Shown here piece after piece: positions 24,093 through 34,959 of a DNA stretch of 64,000 nt. The notes under the pieces are model-generated. The model saw only the letters and a list, made by a program, of their open reading frames with translations. It was not told the origin of the DNA and searched no databases. Origin of the DNA: Thermothielavioides terrestris NRRL 8126. Its lineage: Eukaryota > Ascomycota > Sordariomycetes > Sordariales > Chaetomiaceae. A program made the position numbers and the translations under genes. Each line of letters begins with the position of its first letter. The stretch's first letter is position 1. Location of the stretch: contig NC_016458.1 of the NCBI RefSeq assembly GCF_000226115.1, positions 7,598,001 through 7,662,000 of the forward strand, in the 5' to 3' direction.

Positions 24093-24686
24093 TGTCATGC
24101 CCCGGAGCCACCCTAACCCGCGGGACCCGCCTCGGCACCCGGCACAGCCCTCGGAACGCGCCTCGGCACCTGGCATAACCCTCGGCCCAACCACCTCGCC
24201 CTGCATCCGGCACCCGGCGTAGCCTAGCCAACTACAGGGCACCACGTAGGTCATCTGTGTACACCACCAAGGCGCACGTCAGTAGCCCAGATCACACGAG
24301 CCACCTGGAGGAGCGATCAGAGGGGTATAGAGCTGAGCGAAGTGCGGGGCATCAGGCTGAGCAAATGCGGGGAACTGAGACATTGGGTCGGCAACAGAGC
24401 GGATTAGGTGCACTTAGGGAGCTATGTAGGCGCTATAGGATGGCCTAGGAAAGGATCTACGAGCTTAGGAATAGAGGCTAGCCGATATAGAGGAAGATCA
24501 AGGGCTAGGATAGGAGAAATAAAGAGGATGGAACCTATAGGCAATGGGAGAGGCTAGCGTTCAATGCAACTATCTGCAACCCCCCTACCTATAGCTACCC
24601 TATAGCGTATACTCTACTTATACCTTGTTTATACTCTATTACTTCAACGTATACCCCCTTCCTTCTAAGAGCCCCTACTCCTAACA
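24093..24686 (+). repeat. gypsy-1 5' LTR
   Basis: Starts TGTCATGCCCCGGAG and ends CTCCTAACA. The left, outer half is GC-rich and little mutated; the right half shows many C-to-T changes relative to the 3' LTR. It contains AGCGTTCAA at 24556-24564, complementary to sequence just downstream of the LTR. Confidence 0.93.
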
Positions 24687-24687
24687 A

Positions 24688-24697
24688 GTTAAACGCT
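24688..24697 (+). other. gypsy-1 predicted primer-binding site (self-priming type)
   Basis: GTTAAACGCT begins one base after the LTR. Allowing one G-to-A change (GTTGAACGCT), it complements AGCGTTCAA inside the LTR at 24556-24564. That is the layout of Tf1-type self-primed elements, where the mRNA 5' end folds back as primer. Confidence 0.5.
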
Positions 24698-24769
24698 CTT
24701 ATCCTACTTTAGGGAGTTGAACTAGCGGAGACAAGCTATAGCCTAGACCTACGCTTATACTACGCTTAA

Positions 24770-27700
24770 GTAGAGCCCTATACCCTTGTAATCTTAGGCA
24801 CTTTCTACTAATCCGACCTCTTCGTATACTCTCTCTGCACTGCCTACGCCTAACGCTACTATAGGCAAGAGCTCCTAGTATACTTAGATTGATCTAAACG
24901 GCTCTCGTATAGCGCCTATCGACCTTCTACTCTCTATCTAGGAGCGCGACCTTACTAAGGAAGAGCGCTATCTAAGCACTAAGATCGCTCTTAAACGTTG
25001 TTGTCAAGCTATCCTCTAACTATGAGCTTAGTATATATAGCTTCTATACTAGAATGCCTAGCTTATATATATTGCTAAAGGCACTACCTCTTTAAATTCT
25101 AACTCTCTTGTTGCCTAGGCCGCTAATACTACTGTGCTAGCTATATCTATTGCTATACCTACGCCTATACCCGCTTCTATATCTACTTCTATGCCTATTG
25201 CTATACCTAAGGCTATGCCTATAGCCACTACGCCTATATCTATACCTATAGCTATATTTATAGCTACGTCTATTGCTATTGATACCTCTCTGTCTACTAC
25301 TAATCCTAAGTTTAGTGCTCCTATTACACTTTCGCTGATCCTTCCTAGCACTATAAGAGCTCCCCTCTAGTATACCGCTAGCTTAAACTACCTTATATAC
25401 AATAGCAAGGATACTTCTTCGCTTTGAGCTTTCCTATACGACTACTATACCAACTTCTAGCTTATAGGCTACTCGCTTAATAGTAGCAACTACGTTGTAT
25501 ATATAGCAAGCTGCCTCTAAGGCCTATCTAAGAACGCCTAGGTGAAGTATATCTAGGAGTAGAAGGCTGATCCTAACTTTCATCTTTTAGCTATTACTTA
25601 GGGTAAGTTCGTTATATTTTTTTAAAATAAACTATCTGATTCCGATTTATATACCTTTAATATAGCCTTGGAGCTTAAGCGCTTTATATAGTATAAAGAC
25701 GAGACTATCCTAGAGTTCGTTGAATGGTTCACTAGTGTAATTGCCAATATATCTTCGAAGTAGGATGAACCTACCTATATAGTCACCCTTCTATCGAAGT
25801 TCCGCCTAGAGATCAGCTTTATCCTCAACTACTCCCCTTAGTTACCCGCTATATTCTAGTAGCTTATAAGCTTCGCCTATCGTATTAAGTATAGTTAGTG
25901 TATTACTGGCACCTCTCGCTATCGCCTTCGCTTATTAAACAACGCCCCTATAGCTCTATAGTCGCTACGCTCTATTAATATCCCGCCTACGCCCTTCCAA
26001 CGCCCTATTCAATACTTTATCTATAGTAGGGAGGGCTATTGCTACACCAACTGCCTTAAGAACCGCCCTCCTACCTAGCCTACCCCGCCTTCTACCTCGC
26101 CTATTTAGCCTATTCCGCCTATAGCTACGTCTACCTAGCTTCCTCCTACGTAGCTCGTACCTTAGCAACCTACCCTAGATACTACTATAGCATCTGCTAC
26201 TACGCCTAAGTCGTACCTAGTTTACTATACTTACAACGAAGTTGGCTATATCTCTATATTCTGCCCTAAGGCTATTTGCCGTCGTTGTAGGCGTATAGGT
26301 TATACCGCTATTCGTTGCCTAGAGCCTCTAAACCTAAACGCCTAGAATAACTTGAACCTTGCTCCGCTTAAACGCGACTATAGCGCTAACGCCGCCTAGG
26401 AACTCAAAGGGCCTAGGTCGTCTTAGATCGAGAGCACTGTCCTTATATACTTAGATAAGAATTAGAAGTCTACGGTAGCAATACTAGATACTAGGTCGAA
26501 TTACAATATAATTAGTTGTAGCTTTCTAGCTAAGTACTTGTAGTTGACTAAGTTCATTTAATGCCCTAGATTTGCTACTATTGGCAATATACCTATTCTA
26601 ACGTATAGTATATACCCCCTATATATTTATATTACCAACTACCTTAGATACTCCTAGACCTACCTACTACGCTTTATAGTCGTAGATATCGAGCTATTTA
26701 TAATCCTCTTAGGCTAGACTTAGATAGAGATAGCCAAGCTATTCTTCAACTACTATAAAAAGACTTAGACTTACCTAAACTCAAAGCGCTACTTTAGCTT
26801 ATAAGTTGAGCCTAAGTAGAATTAAAGCGATAATACTTTCTTTGTTACTACGCTTATACTAGTTACCAACCTAGCTAAACCGCCTAACCTAGCTAACCTA
26901 GACGACCTAGCTAAAGAAGACTTACCTACCGTTAGTTTATAACCTACTACTCCCAAGCTCCTAGAAGTGTATAAGGCCTACTAAGACCTCTTCTCTACTA
27001 TAGATCGACCTCCCCTACCTCGCTATACTACGCTTAAGTACTATATCGATCTTAAAGACGGTGCGACTACGCTATAGGGGCTGATCTACCCTTTTAGCGA
27101 AAAGGAATTAGAAACCTTATATAAATGGCTCGTAAAGGCTCTAGAGAAGCAGTAGATCCGACCTTCCACTAGTTCTATAGGCGCGCCTATTCTATTCGTT
27201 CTAAAGAAGGGAGGCGAATTACACCTCGTTATCGACTATCGTACACTTAATCACATTATTTGTAAGAACTACGCTCCTATTCTTCTAATTGGCGAGATCT
27301 TTAATTATCTATCTTCTATAAAGATCTATACTAAGCTCGATTTAAAGGATATATACTATTAGATTTAGCTATATAAGGGCGACGAATGGAAGACCGCCTT
27401 TCGTATATATTATAGCTACTTCGAGTTTGTTGTAATGCCAATAGGCCTAGCTAATGTACTTGTAACCTTCTAGACTTATATTAACTATACCCTCTCTAGC
27501 CTTGTTAATATCACCTATATCGTATATTTAGATAATATACTGATCTTTAGTAACGACGAAGCTAAGTATAAGCGATATATATACGAAGTTTTAGAACAGT
27601 TACGAAAAGCCGACCTCTACGTCAACCTCCCTAAGTGCTAGTTCTATATACGCGAAGTCGAATTCCTTAGGTTCATTGTTACCCTAGAGGGCATTAAGAT

Positions 27701-30360
27701 AGAACTATTGTACATTGAAGCTATTGTATAGTAGCCACTACCTCGTAGCGCTTACGACATCTAAGTGTTCCTTAGGTTCACTAGCTTCTACTATAGGTTT
27801 ATTCGCAACTACTCGAAGATCTATGCCCCCCTAACTAACCTACTTCAAGGCAATTGCACCTTTAAGATGATATAGAATACAATCGATATATTCTACGAGC
27901 TACAACGTAGATTCTAGGAAGTGCCCGTCCTACGCCATTTCGATCCTAGCCTTCCAACCTACGTTAAAGCAGATACTTCGAAGTTCGCTATTAGCGTAGT
28001 CCTCTCCTAACTGTTCAAAGGCCAGTAGTACCCTATTACGTTCTACTCCTATAAACTTAGCCTTAAAGAAATGTACTATAGCACTAGTAATAGGGAGCTA
28101 TTTACGTTCGTCGATGCCTTTCGTATTTAGCGGCATTACCTTCTATACTTATAGACTACCGTCATCGCCTTTATTGACTATCTGAACCTTAAGTATATAA
28201 AGACGAAGAAGTGGCCCTCTATATAGTAGCTACGCTAGAGCGATAAGCTTATAGAATTTGACTTTGTTATTAAGTACCGCCCTAGCCTATAGAACCTTAC
28301 TAACAAACTCTTTTGAAGACTAGACCTAGTAGAAGGCCCTAGCGATAAGGGCACTAAGAACCTACTACTACGGCTCCTAGAGAAGCGTATTGCTATAGGA
28401 AAGGACTATATACCAGGGTACTGCTCTACAGTTAAGGTTGTTACTCTAGCTATATAGCTAAGACCTAGTATAGGCCTTAGAGAGTTGGAGGATATATATA
28501 AGCTATATAAACGGGAGTTTAATAAGAGTATTACGCCTAATATACGTCTCGAGGAGGGCTATTAGGAGGTCTCGTAGTACATAGATAGTGGTAAACGTCA
28601 CTGTAAGCCTATAGCTAGGGACGAAGGAAAGGTGGTAGCATAGAGGCTTCGCCTAGATAACGCTTTTCTACTAGTCAACTATAGCTTGGACGGAAGTACT
28701 ATCTATAGCCTAGATAGACCTAGTAAACCGCCACTAGAGCATAGCTCCCTAGAGGCCTAGGAAATATATATAAAGGAACCTAGCTACCTAGGGCCTAGGC
28801 GGCGACCCCCCTTAGACTAGACGGCCTATAGTAGTCTAGCTAGCGGCGTATATACGCCTAATCATTGCCTATATATCGCTACTATTGCTAGGAAGCCGGT
28901 GGAGGATGAAGGCTAGCCCTTTGAATAGCAATTAATCTAGGTATAGGAAGTCGATCCCTAGGTGACTAAGGGCGCTTAGAAGACGGCTCGTATATATAGG
29001 CAATAGAAGCTTGGAGACGATAATATTCTACGTTATAGCGGTAGGATCTATATACCTATAGCCTTATAGTATACGCTTTTAGTACGCTACTACAACGCTA
29101 TAACAAGTGGCTATAGCGGCATTAGGAAGACTTATAAACGCCTAATGTACTACTACTATTGGCTAGATATATATAGGGAGATCGATCAATATATAGTGGA
29201 ATACGTTATATATAGCTATACAAAAGCGAGAACCTACTGCCCTTATAGCGAGCTTATAGCGCTACTAGTTCCTAAGCGCCTATGGCAAGATATTACGGTC
29301 GACTTTGTTATTGGCCTACCTACCTCTATCGACCCCTATATATATAAACTCTATAACGCTGTCCTCGTTATCGTCGACAAGTTTACTAAGTATACCCTCT
29401 ATATTGTAATGTACAAGCAGCTCTAGGTTGGCGCCTTTGCCTACCTCTTCTTCGATTACGTCTATCGACCTTTCGGCCTACTATAGACCATTGTTTCTAA
29501 CTATAGGAGCTTATTTACAAACGGGTTTTAGCGTATACTCTACGACCTTTTAGATATTATATAAAAGCTAAGTATTATATACTATCCTTAGACTGACGGC
29601 TAGATAGAGAGGTAGAATTAGACGTTGAAGCATTACCTATATACTTACTATATATAGGAGCAGTATAACTAGGCGTAGAAGTTAGCTCTAGCTAAATATA
29701 TTTATAACACCTTAGTGCATTCAGCTACAAAGGCGACCTTGGTATACCTCCTTTATAGCTACTACCTACGCGATCCGGCAGACCTACTTACGAACAGCTT
29801 GAGCAACGTTCCTATTATAGAGGAGCGTACTAGGAAGCTCGCTAAGGATCGGAAAAGAATCTATAAAGCCTTAGTACAAGCTAACGAAGGTTATACAAAG
29901 TGATACAACTATAAGCGTACGCCTATAACCTTTAGAGTTGGCCAATAGGTTTAGGTTGATTCAAAGTACATTCGCTAGCGGCGCCTAAGTAGTAAACTCA
30001 TAGATAAGTATCTCAGGCCATTCAAAATCATCGCTAATGTAGGTAGCAAGAAGATAGTATATCGCTTAGATCTCTCGCCTACGTTTAAGTTCTACCCTAT
30101 TTTCTCTATTACGATACTTAAGCTGTTTAACGGCAATTTACAGAAAGCGCTTATATACTATAATCGTATATAGGTCGTTGTATAGGAGTAGTATTAGGAG
30201 GTTAAAGCTATTCTTAATTATATAGGGCTACCTCTTAACAGATATTTCCTTATTAAACAGAAGAACTACCCGTTAGAGGAGAATACCTAGGAGCTACGTA
30301 GGTATATTGATAATAGGCCTTTACTATATATTTATAAAGCATATATTTAAGATAAGTATA
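24770..30360 (+). pseudogene. gypsy-1 gag-pol with chromodomain, degraded
   Basis: Gag zinc-knuckle remnants lie near 26,025 and 26,270 (CRRCRRIGYTAIRCLEP). A protease-like DTRSNYNIIS lies near 26,490, where DTG reads DTR. Reverse transcriptase runs about 27,080-27,730 with IDYRTLNHI, KLDLKD and a YLDN box in place of YLDD. RNase H follows at about 27,900-28,330. Integrase at about 29,080-30,100 is best preserved, with RLWQDITVDFVIGLP and NAVLVIVDKFTKYTLY. A chromodomain remnant (YFLIKQKNYPLEENT) sits near 30,240-30,290. This order is Ty3/gypsy, chromovirus branch. Stops are numerous and almost all TAG or TAA. Confidence 0.88.
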
Positions 30361-30635
30361 AGCGTAGGCGATAAGTAGTAGAAATATAACGAAGATACTA
30401 AGTAGCGTTTCAATTAAGGAAAAAAGAAAAGAAAAGGAAAAAAGAAAAAACAATATAAGAACTACCTACCTACCTAATAGCTACCCCCTATATCGCTAAG
30501 TCCTTCTCCAAGCCCTAGATCGACTCTATCACAAACTTAGCTACTTATACGTTATTAGCGCCCTCCTCGCTACCCCCCTCCCCCTCCTTACCCTCCTCCG
30601 ATAGCGGACCCTAGCTCTTTACTACTACTAAAATT

Positions 30636-31895
30636 TCATTCTTTGATTATTAGCTATATATACGCTTTATAGACGTAATAGACTTATAGACTTACTATTA
30701 CCCCCTCTATATACTTCTACTACTCCTCTAGCTTGGCTAGCCTCTCTACTACCTCCTCTAGCATAGTGCTAAGAGGAGAGGGAGGAGGTAGGAATAGTGT
30801 AGGTACGCCGACGAAGCGCTAGAGACGCCTCTTTAGTACGCCCTCCGCCTTCTACACCTCCCCCTACTACTCTAAGAAGTTCTTAGAGCGGGCGGTAGAG
30901 GTGACTAAGGCACTGCTAATAGCCTTGTAGGCTACTATAAACGTATCGACGACGCCCTAGATAAGTGTAGCTAGCTAGAATACGCTTAGTATATACATTG
31001 TATACGTAGGGGAGACACTTGAAAACTTACCTTTTTATTGGCAATAGGGTAGTCCCTTTTATTGAGGGCTTCGATAAAGCTATAAACTATAGCGAAGGCA
31101 ATAGAATAAATCTTCATTTTTTCAAAGAGATTAGCAATAGCGCAATGTATATATAACGAAAATATAGGTTTTAGCTTCAAGGCGCTAAGGTTAACGCCTT
31201 TAAAGGAGGAGGGCAACTTATAGCTAGGCAAATATAGTTATTTTATATATACTCGATATAGTATAAACTAGAACCTATAAGTATATTAGACGTAACGAAT
31301 ATATAATCTATACGTAGATATATACTAGCTTGATAGTAGTAGACGAAGGCGCTACTACTGTCGAAAAACTTAGCTATATAACAACAGTAGCTACCATTGT
31401 CAGTATATATATAGCCTACGCCTCTAATATACTTCGGTTACACTCTCTGCACTTACGGAATAATGTAGGCAACGCCTATAGAGACTCTCTTCTTAGGCGT
31501 CGAGTCAAGGTCACTGGACTACTATACTGTTAGCGATCACGTTACTCCCTATCTACGCCCTCTCTATATACTGCCCTTCTCTTATAGCTAAAGCCGCCCT
31601 TGTATAGAGTCGAAGGCTCGGATTCCTCTATCTCTTTATCCTTGTCCTCCTCCTTCTTCTCCTTCTTCTCGTCGTCGTTGGTAGGCGTAGCTACTACGCT
31701 AGACGTACGCTCTATAGGAACTATAGGCGTATCGTCGGCGGGCGACTCCGCCTTGCTAGCAAAGTACTTTTCAGACGCTACGTTGATAGGCTAGAAGCCT
31801 AGGCTCGAGAACAACTTTAATATAATTGCTTCTACCTAGTGTATTAGTAGCGTCTACCCTACTTTATCTATTAATATCTTAGCGTTGAAAGTCAT
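30636..31895 (-). pseudogene. Antisense open frame in the gypsy-1 3' tail (unrecognised product)
   Basis: On the strand opposite to pol, an ATG at 31895 opens a frame (MTFNAKILIDKVG) with a Lys/Glu/Asp-rich linker near 31,640 and a CRECNRS stretch near 31,430. It is broken only by TAG/TAA codons, as expected from RIP of CAG/CAA. A second block (SSFKGVNLSALKLKPIFSLY, about 31,031-31,230) ends at a GTAAGT donor (31030). It joins in phase 0 across a 74-nt intron to an exon from 30956 that ends at a natural TGA (30636-30638). The first-to-second block junction is not resolved. It converges on pol, about 290 bp past the chromodomain. I do not recognise the protein. Confidence 0.55.
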
Positions 31896-32929
31896 TTACG
31901 AGGCGTAGCTAGAAATAAATAAGTTATTTGAATCTACTATATTGTTAGTGTACTATTATATTCTTCCTACTAGCTATATAGCGAGTTCGCTAGCTATATA
32001 GCCCTTATACACTAGAATCGCTAGAGCTATCCTATTGATCGAGAGCTATTTTGCCAATCGACTGAACTATCGTAGGGCAATCTACCGAAGAGAGGCGAGG
32101 GTGGAAACGCTAAAAAAAAACGAATTATCTACAAAGCGAAGAAGTTAGCTATATATATACGATTAGAGGGAGCGTTAGGAGGAAGTAGAGGGTATATATG
32201 TAATTACAATCGTAGGCTAGTATCGTATTGTCGTTGTAGTAGGCTAGGCACTTAGGTAGGCTAGACACTTACGAAGATGGTGCGAAGGAAGAAAAGGAGG
32301 AAAGGAAGGCTAGGAGCTATAAACCTAGAAGATATACTCAGTAAGGTAGTCTAAGCTTAGAGGGCTCAAAATCTTATATTTCTTATATTACGATATTCTA
32401 GTAGAAGTTTCAATTCCCCTTTTCTATATATATAGCGAAGGCGCTTAGGACACGTATAGTATATACTCCTTACCCCTTTTTCTTTCCTACTATTACCCTA
32501 AATATATACACCTTCTATTTAGTTCTATTTAGCTCTATTGTTACCTTCCTATTTCAGGCCTAAATAGGCCTTGAATAGGCGGCCCTAGATCTGAATAGGC
32601 TACTTCTATCTAGGCCGCCCTAGATCGTATATACGGAGGAGCAGTTAGATCGATAGAGACCACGTATATAGGAAGATCGTAAGCTACGTATACACTACCC
32701 GAACTACCGCTACGCGATTTACTACTAGCAGGCTAGGCCGTGGGCTAAAGCGCGACTAACAGGAACTATGTGTATAGCAAGATCGTAAGCTATATATATA
32801 CTACCTGAACTACCGTTATATAGTCCGCCACTAGGTATACAAGGCTACGACCCTAAGGCGCGACTACTATACCCCTTAGGCTATAGCACGGTAGTCTCTA
32901 GGGTCAAGGACCTTGAAGGAGGAGAGCCT
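31896..32929. other. gypsy-1 tail upstream of the antisense frame; polypurine tract
   Basis: About 1 kb without a convincing plus-strand frame. If the antisense frame was a gene, its promoter should lie here. A polypurine tract GAAGGAGGAGAG at 32915-32926 sits just before the 3' LTR, as expected for plus-strand priming. Confidence 0.5.
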
Positions 32930-33523
32930 TGTTATACCCCGGAGCTACTCTAACCTATGGGACCCGCCTCGGCACCCAATATAGCCCTTGGAACATACCT
33001 CGGCACCTAGTACAACCCTCGGCCCGACTACCTCGCCCTATATCCGGCACCTAGCGTAGCCTAGCCAACTATAGGGCACTATGTAGGTCATCTATGTACG
33101 CTACTAGGGCGTACATCAGTAGCCTAGATTATACGAGCTACCCGGAGGAGCGATCGGAGGGGTATAGAGCTGAGCGAAGTGTAAGGCATTAGGCTAAGCA
33201 AGTATAGGGAACTGAGACATTGGGTTGGCAATAGAGCGGATTGGGCGTACTTAGGGAGCTATATAGGCGCTATAGGATGGCCTAGGAAAGGATCTACGAG
33301 CTTAGGAATAGAGGCTGGCCGATGTAGAGGAAGATCGAGGGCTAGGATGGGAGAAATAAGGAGGATGGAACCTATAGGCAGTGGGAGAGGCTAGTGTTCA
33401 ATGCAACTACCTACAACCCCCCTACCTGTAGCTACCCTATAGCGCGTGCTCTACTTGTGCCTTGCTCGTACTCCGTCACTTCAACGTATACCCCCTTCCT
33501 TCTGGGAGCCCCCGCTCCTGACA
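32930..33523 (+). repeat. gypsy-1 3' LTR
   Basis: Starts TGTTATACCCCGGAG and ends CTCCTGACA; 594 bp, the same as the 5' LTR. Here the outer right end is the less mutated part and the inner left end the more mutated, the mirror image of the 5' LTR. Confidence 0.93.
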
Positions 33524-33528
33524 TCTAT

Positions 33529-34661
33529 TTACTATACTATTTTTTTAGCTAGAGCTCCCCGACCTCTATAATAGGGAGTCGATAACCCTGATCGGTTATA
33601 CTAATGTCGTTGGTAACGCTATACTTATATATAGCATCTTTAAGTAGTAGCTAAACGAGAACTAGAACGTCGATAGCCTCGATAGTAAGATACAGTTCAA
33701 CGCCTTAGAAATAGCGTTTAGTAACTACAATATTATAGCCGACTAGATCTAGCACTTTAATAGGCACTCTTTCCAATACTATCCTATCGTTTAAGCGTAT
33801 AAGCTTATATTCGAAGAGTAGTTTAGCTATAGTATATATAGCTTCTAGAGCCTTAACGATATTGTAGAATCTAAATAGAATAATATATGCCCTAAGGATC
33901 GTATCTACTGCCTATTGGTAATAGATAGCTTCTTAAGGCACTATACGTTGGATATTTATAAATATTGCCTTATATACGACATTATTATCGAGTTCCTACT
34001 ACCGTATTCATTGTATAAGACGTAGCTAATAGATATAGGCGTATTCCAATATATTAAGAAGGTATATCAAATATACCTTCGCTAGGTAGTTCGCTAGGGC
34101 GAGCTAACCTTTATATATATATAGTTCATTGAGAACCTTTAGGTTTGTTGCCTTACTTAGAGCTAAACCTATTACTAGTTCTAATATATAACTAGCAAAT
34201 CGTTGATAAAGGCTTTACAAAGAATAGGATTATCTCTAGCTTTACAAAGTTAGGGATATAGCTATCGAACTATACTATCTATATCGCTAAGCTCGAAGAT
34301 ACTAACCTCTAGGCTAATAGCGTAGTATATCCTTCGTTACTTCTAAAGTAGGATCGCTAGGAGTTGGCTACTAAAGACGTTGAATACCTCTAAACTAAGT
34401 ACAACGATATATTCAACTCCCTAATATACTATTATATCGTAGATATCGCTACTACGATATAAGAAGGTCAGTTTATATAGGAGCACCTTACTATATTTAT
34501 AGCTAACAATAAACAATGGCTAGTATTATACGCTATAAAGCGAGCTAGAAGGCGTTTAGTCTAGCTATTTAGCGCTATTATTACTAGCGTATCTATCGAA
34601 GATATCTACTATATATAGGCTACTCACAATCGGAGGTATATAGAGGCTATTACTAAGGAAT
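33529..34661 (+). pseudogene. Fot1/pogo-like transposase, central DDE remnant
   Basis: This continues the frame broken by gypsy-1. Shortly after the junction NRESITLIG is the usual segment preceding the DDE core. Near 33,912 LLVIDSFLRHY matches the family's L-[IL]-[IL]-D-G-H-x-S-H block, and near 34,027 LIDIGVF matches Q-P-L-D-V-G-V-F. Stops are almost all TAG. The family-2 retrotransposon cuts the frame at 34,661. Confidence 0.65.
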
Positions 34662-34939
34662 TGTTATAGACCGGGCTATACCCAGGCTAGGTATATGGGG
34701 CTACGCCCAGGATCTACAGCGGTCCTATGACGGGCCCGCCACGGGCCCAAGGCGGACCCGCTTCGCGCCTAGAATAACCTTACACCTAGAATAATATCGG
34801 CCCGAGCCCCCTATATACAAGCCTCTGAAAACTCTATACGCGAGAACCATAGCCTATACTTCTCCTTTTCTCTCCTTAAGGTAGTTAAATAGAACATTGT
34901 ACGCTTGTCTATAGAACGCTATAAGGCTAGTATATTATA
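34662..34939 (+). repeat. Family-2 outer copy, 5' LTR
   Basis: Begins TGTTATAGACCGGGC and ends AGTATATTATA; 278 bp. It carries AAGGTAGTTAAA at 34878-34889, the mutated form of a 12-mer complementary to the primer-binding site that follows the LTR. Confidence 0.92.
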
Positions 34940-34940
34940 G

Positions 34941-34952
34941 TTCAACTACCTT
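34941..34952 (+). other. Family-2 outer copy primer-binding site, self-complementary to LTR
   Basis: TTCAACTACCTT starts one base after the 5' LTR. It is the exact reverse complement of AAGGTAGTTGAA in the 3' LTR (49681-49692). This is the Tf1/Maggy-like self-priming arrangement and not a tRNA-type site. Confidence 0.7.
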
Positions 34953-34959
34953 CAGGCAG

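Larger units (their letters stand above)
24093..33523 (+). mobile_element. gypsy-1: Ty3/gypsy chromovirus LTR retrotransposon, RIP-inactivated
   Basis: The 594-bp direct LTRs (24093-24686, 32930-33523) are equal in length, begin TGT and end ACA. A perfect 5-bp duplication TCTAT (24088-24092, 33524-33528) flanks the element. Inside, on the plus strand, are Gag with degraded zinc knuckles, protease, reverse transcriptase, RNase H, integrase and a chromodomain. A long 3' tail of about 2.5 kb follows and carries an antisense open frame. Many CAG/CAA codons read TAG/TAA, so nothing full-length can be made. It inserted into the transposase of the Fot1/pogo-type element. Confidence 0.93.

Noticed and set aside
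25115..25370. Complementary open frames with Ile/Ala/Pro repeats on both strands
   Set aside because: A degraded repetitive stretch within the gypsy-1 leader or Gag region; symmetric TA-rich repeats give frames on both strands.
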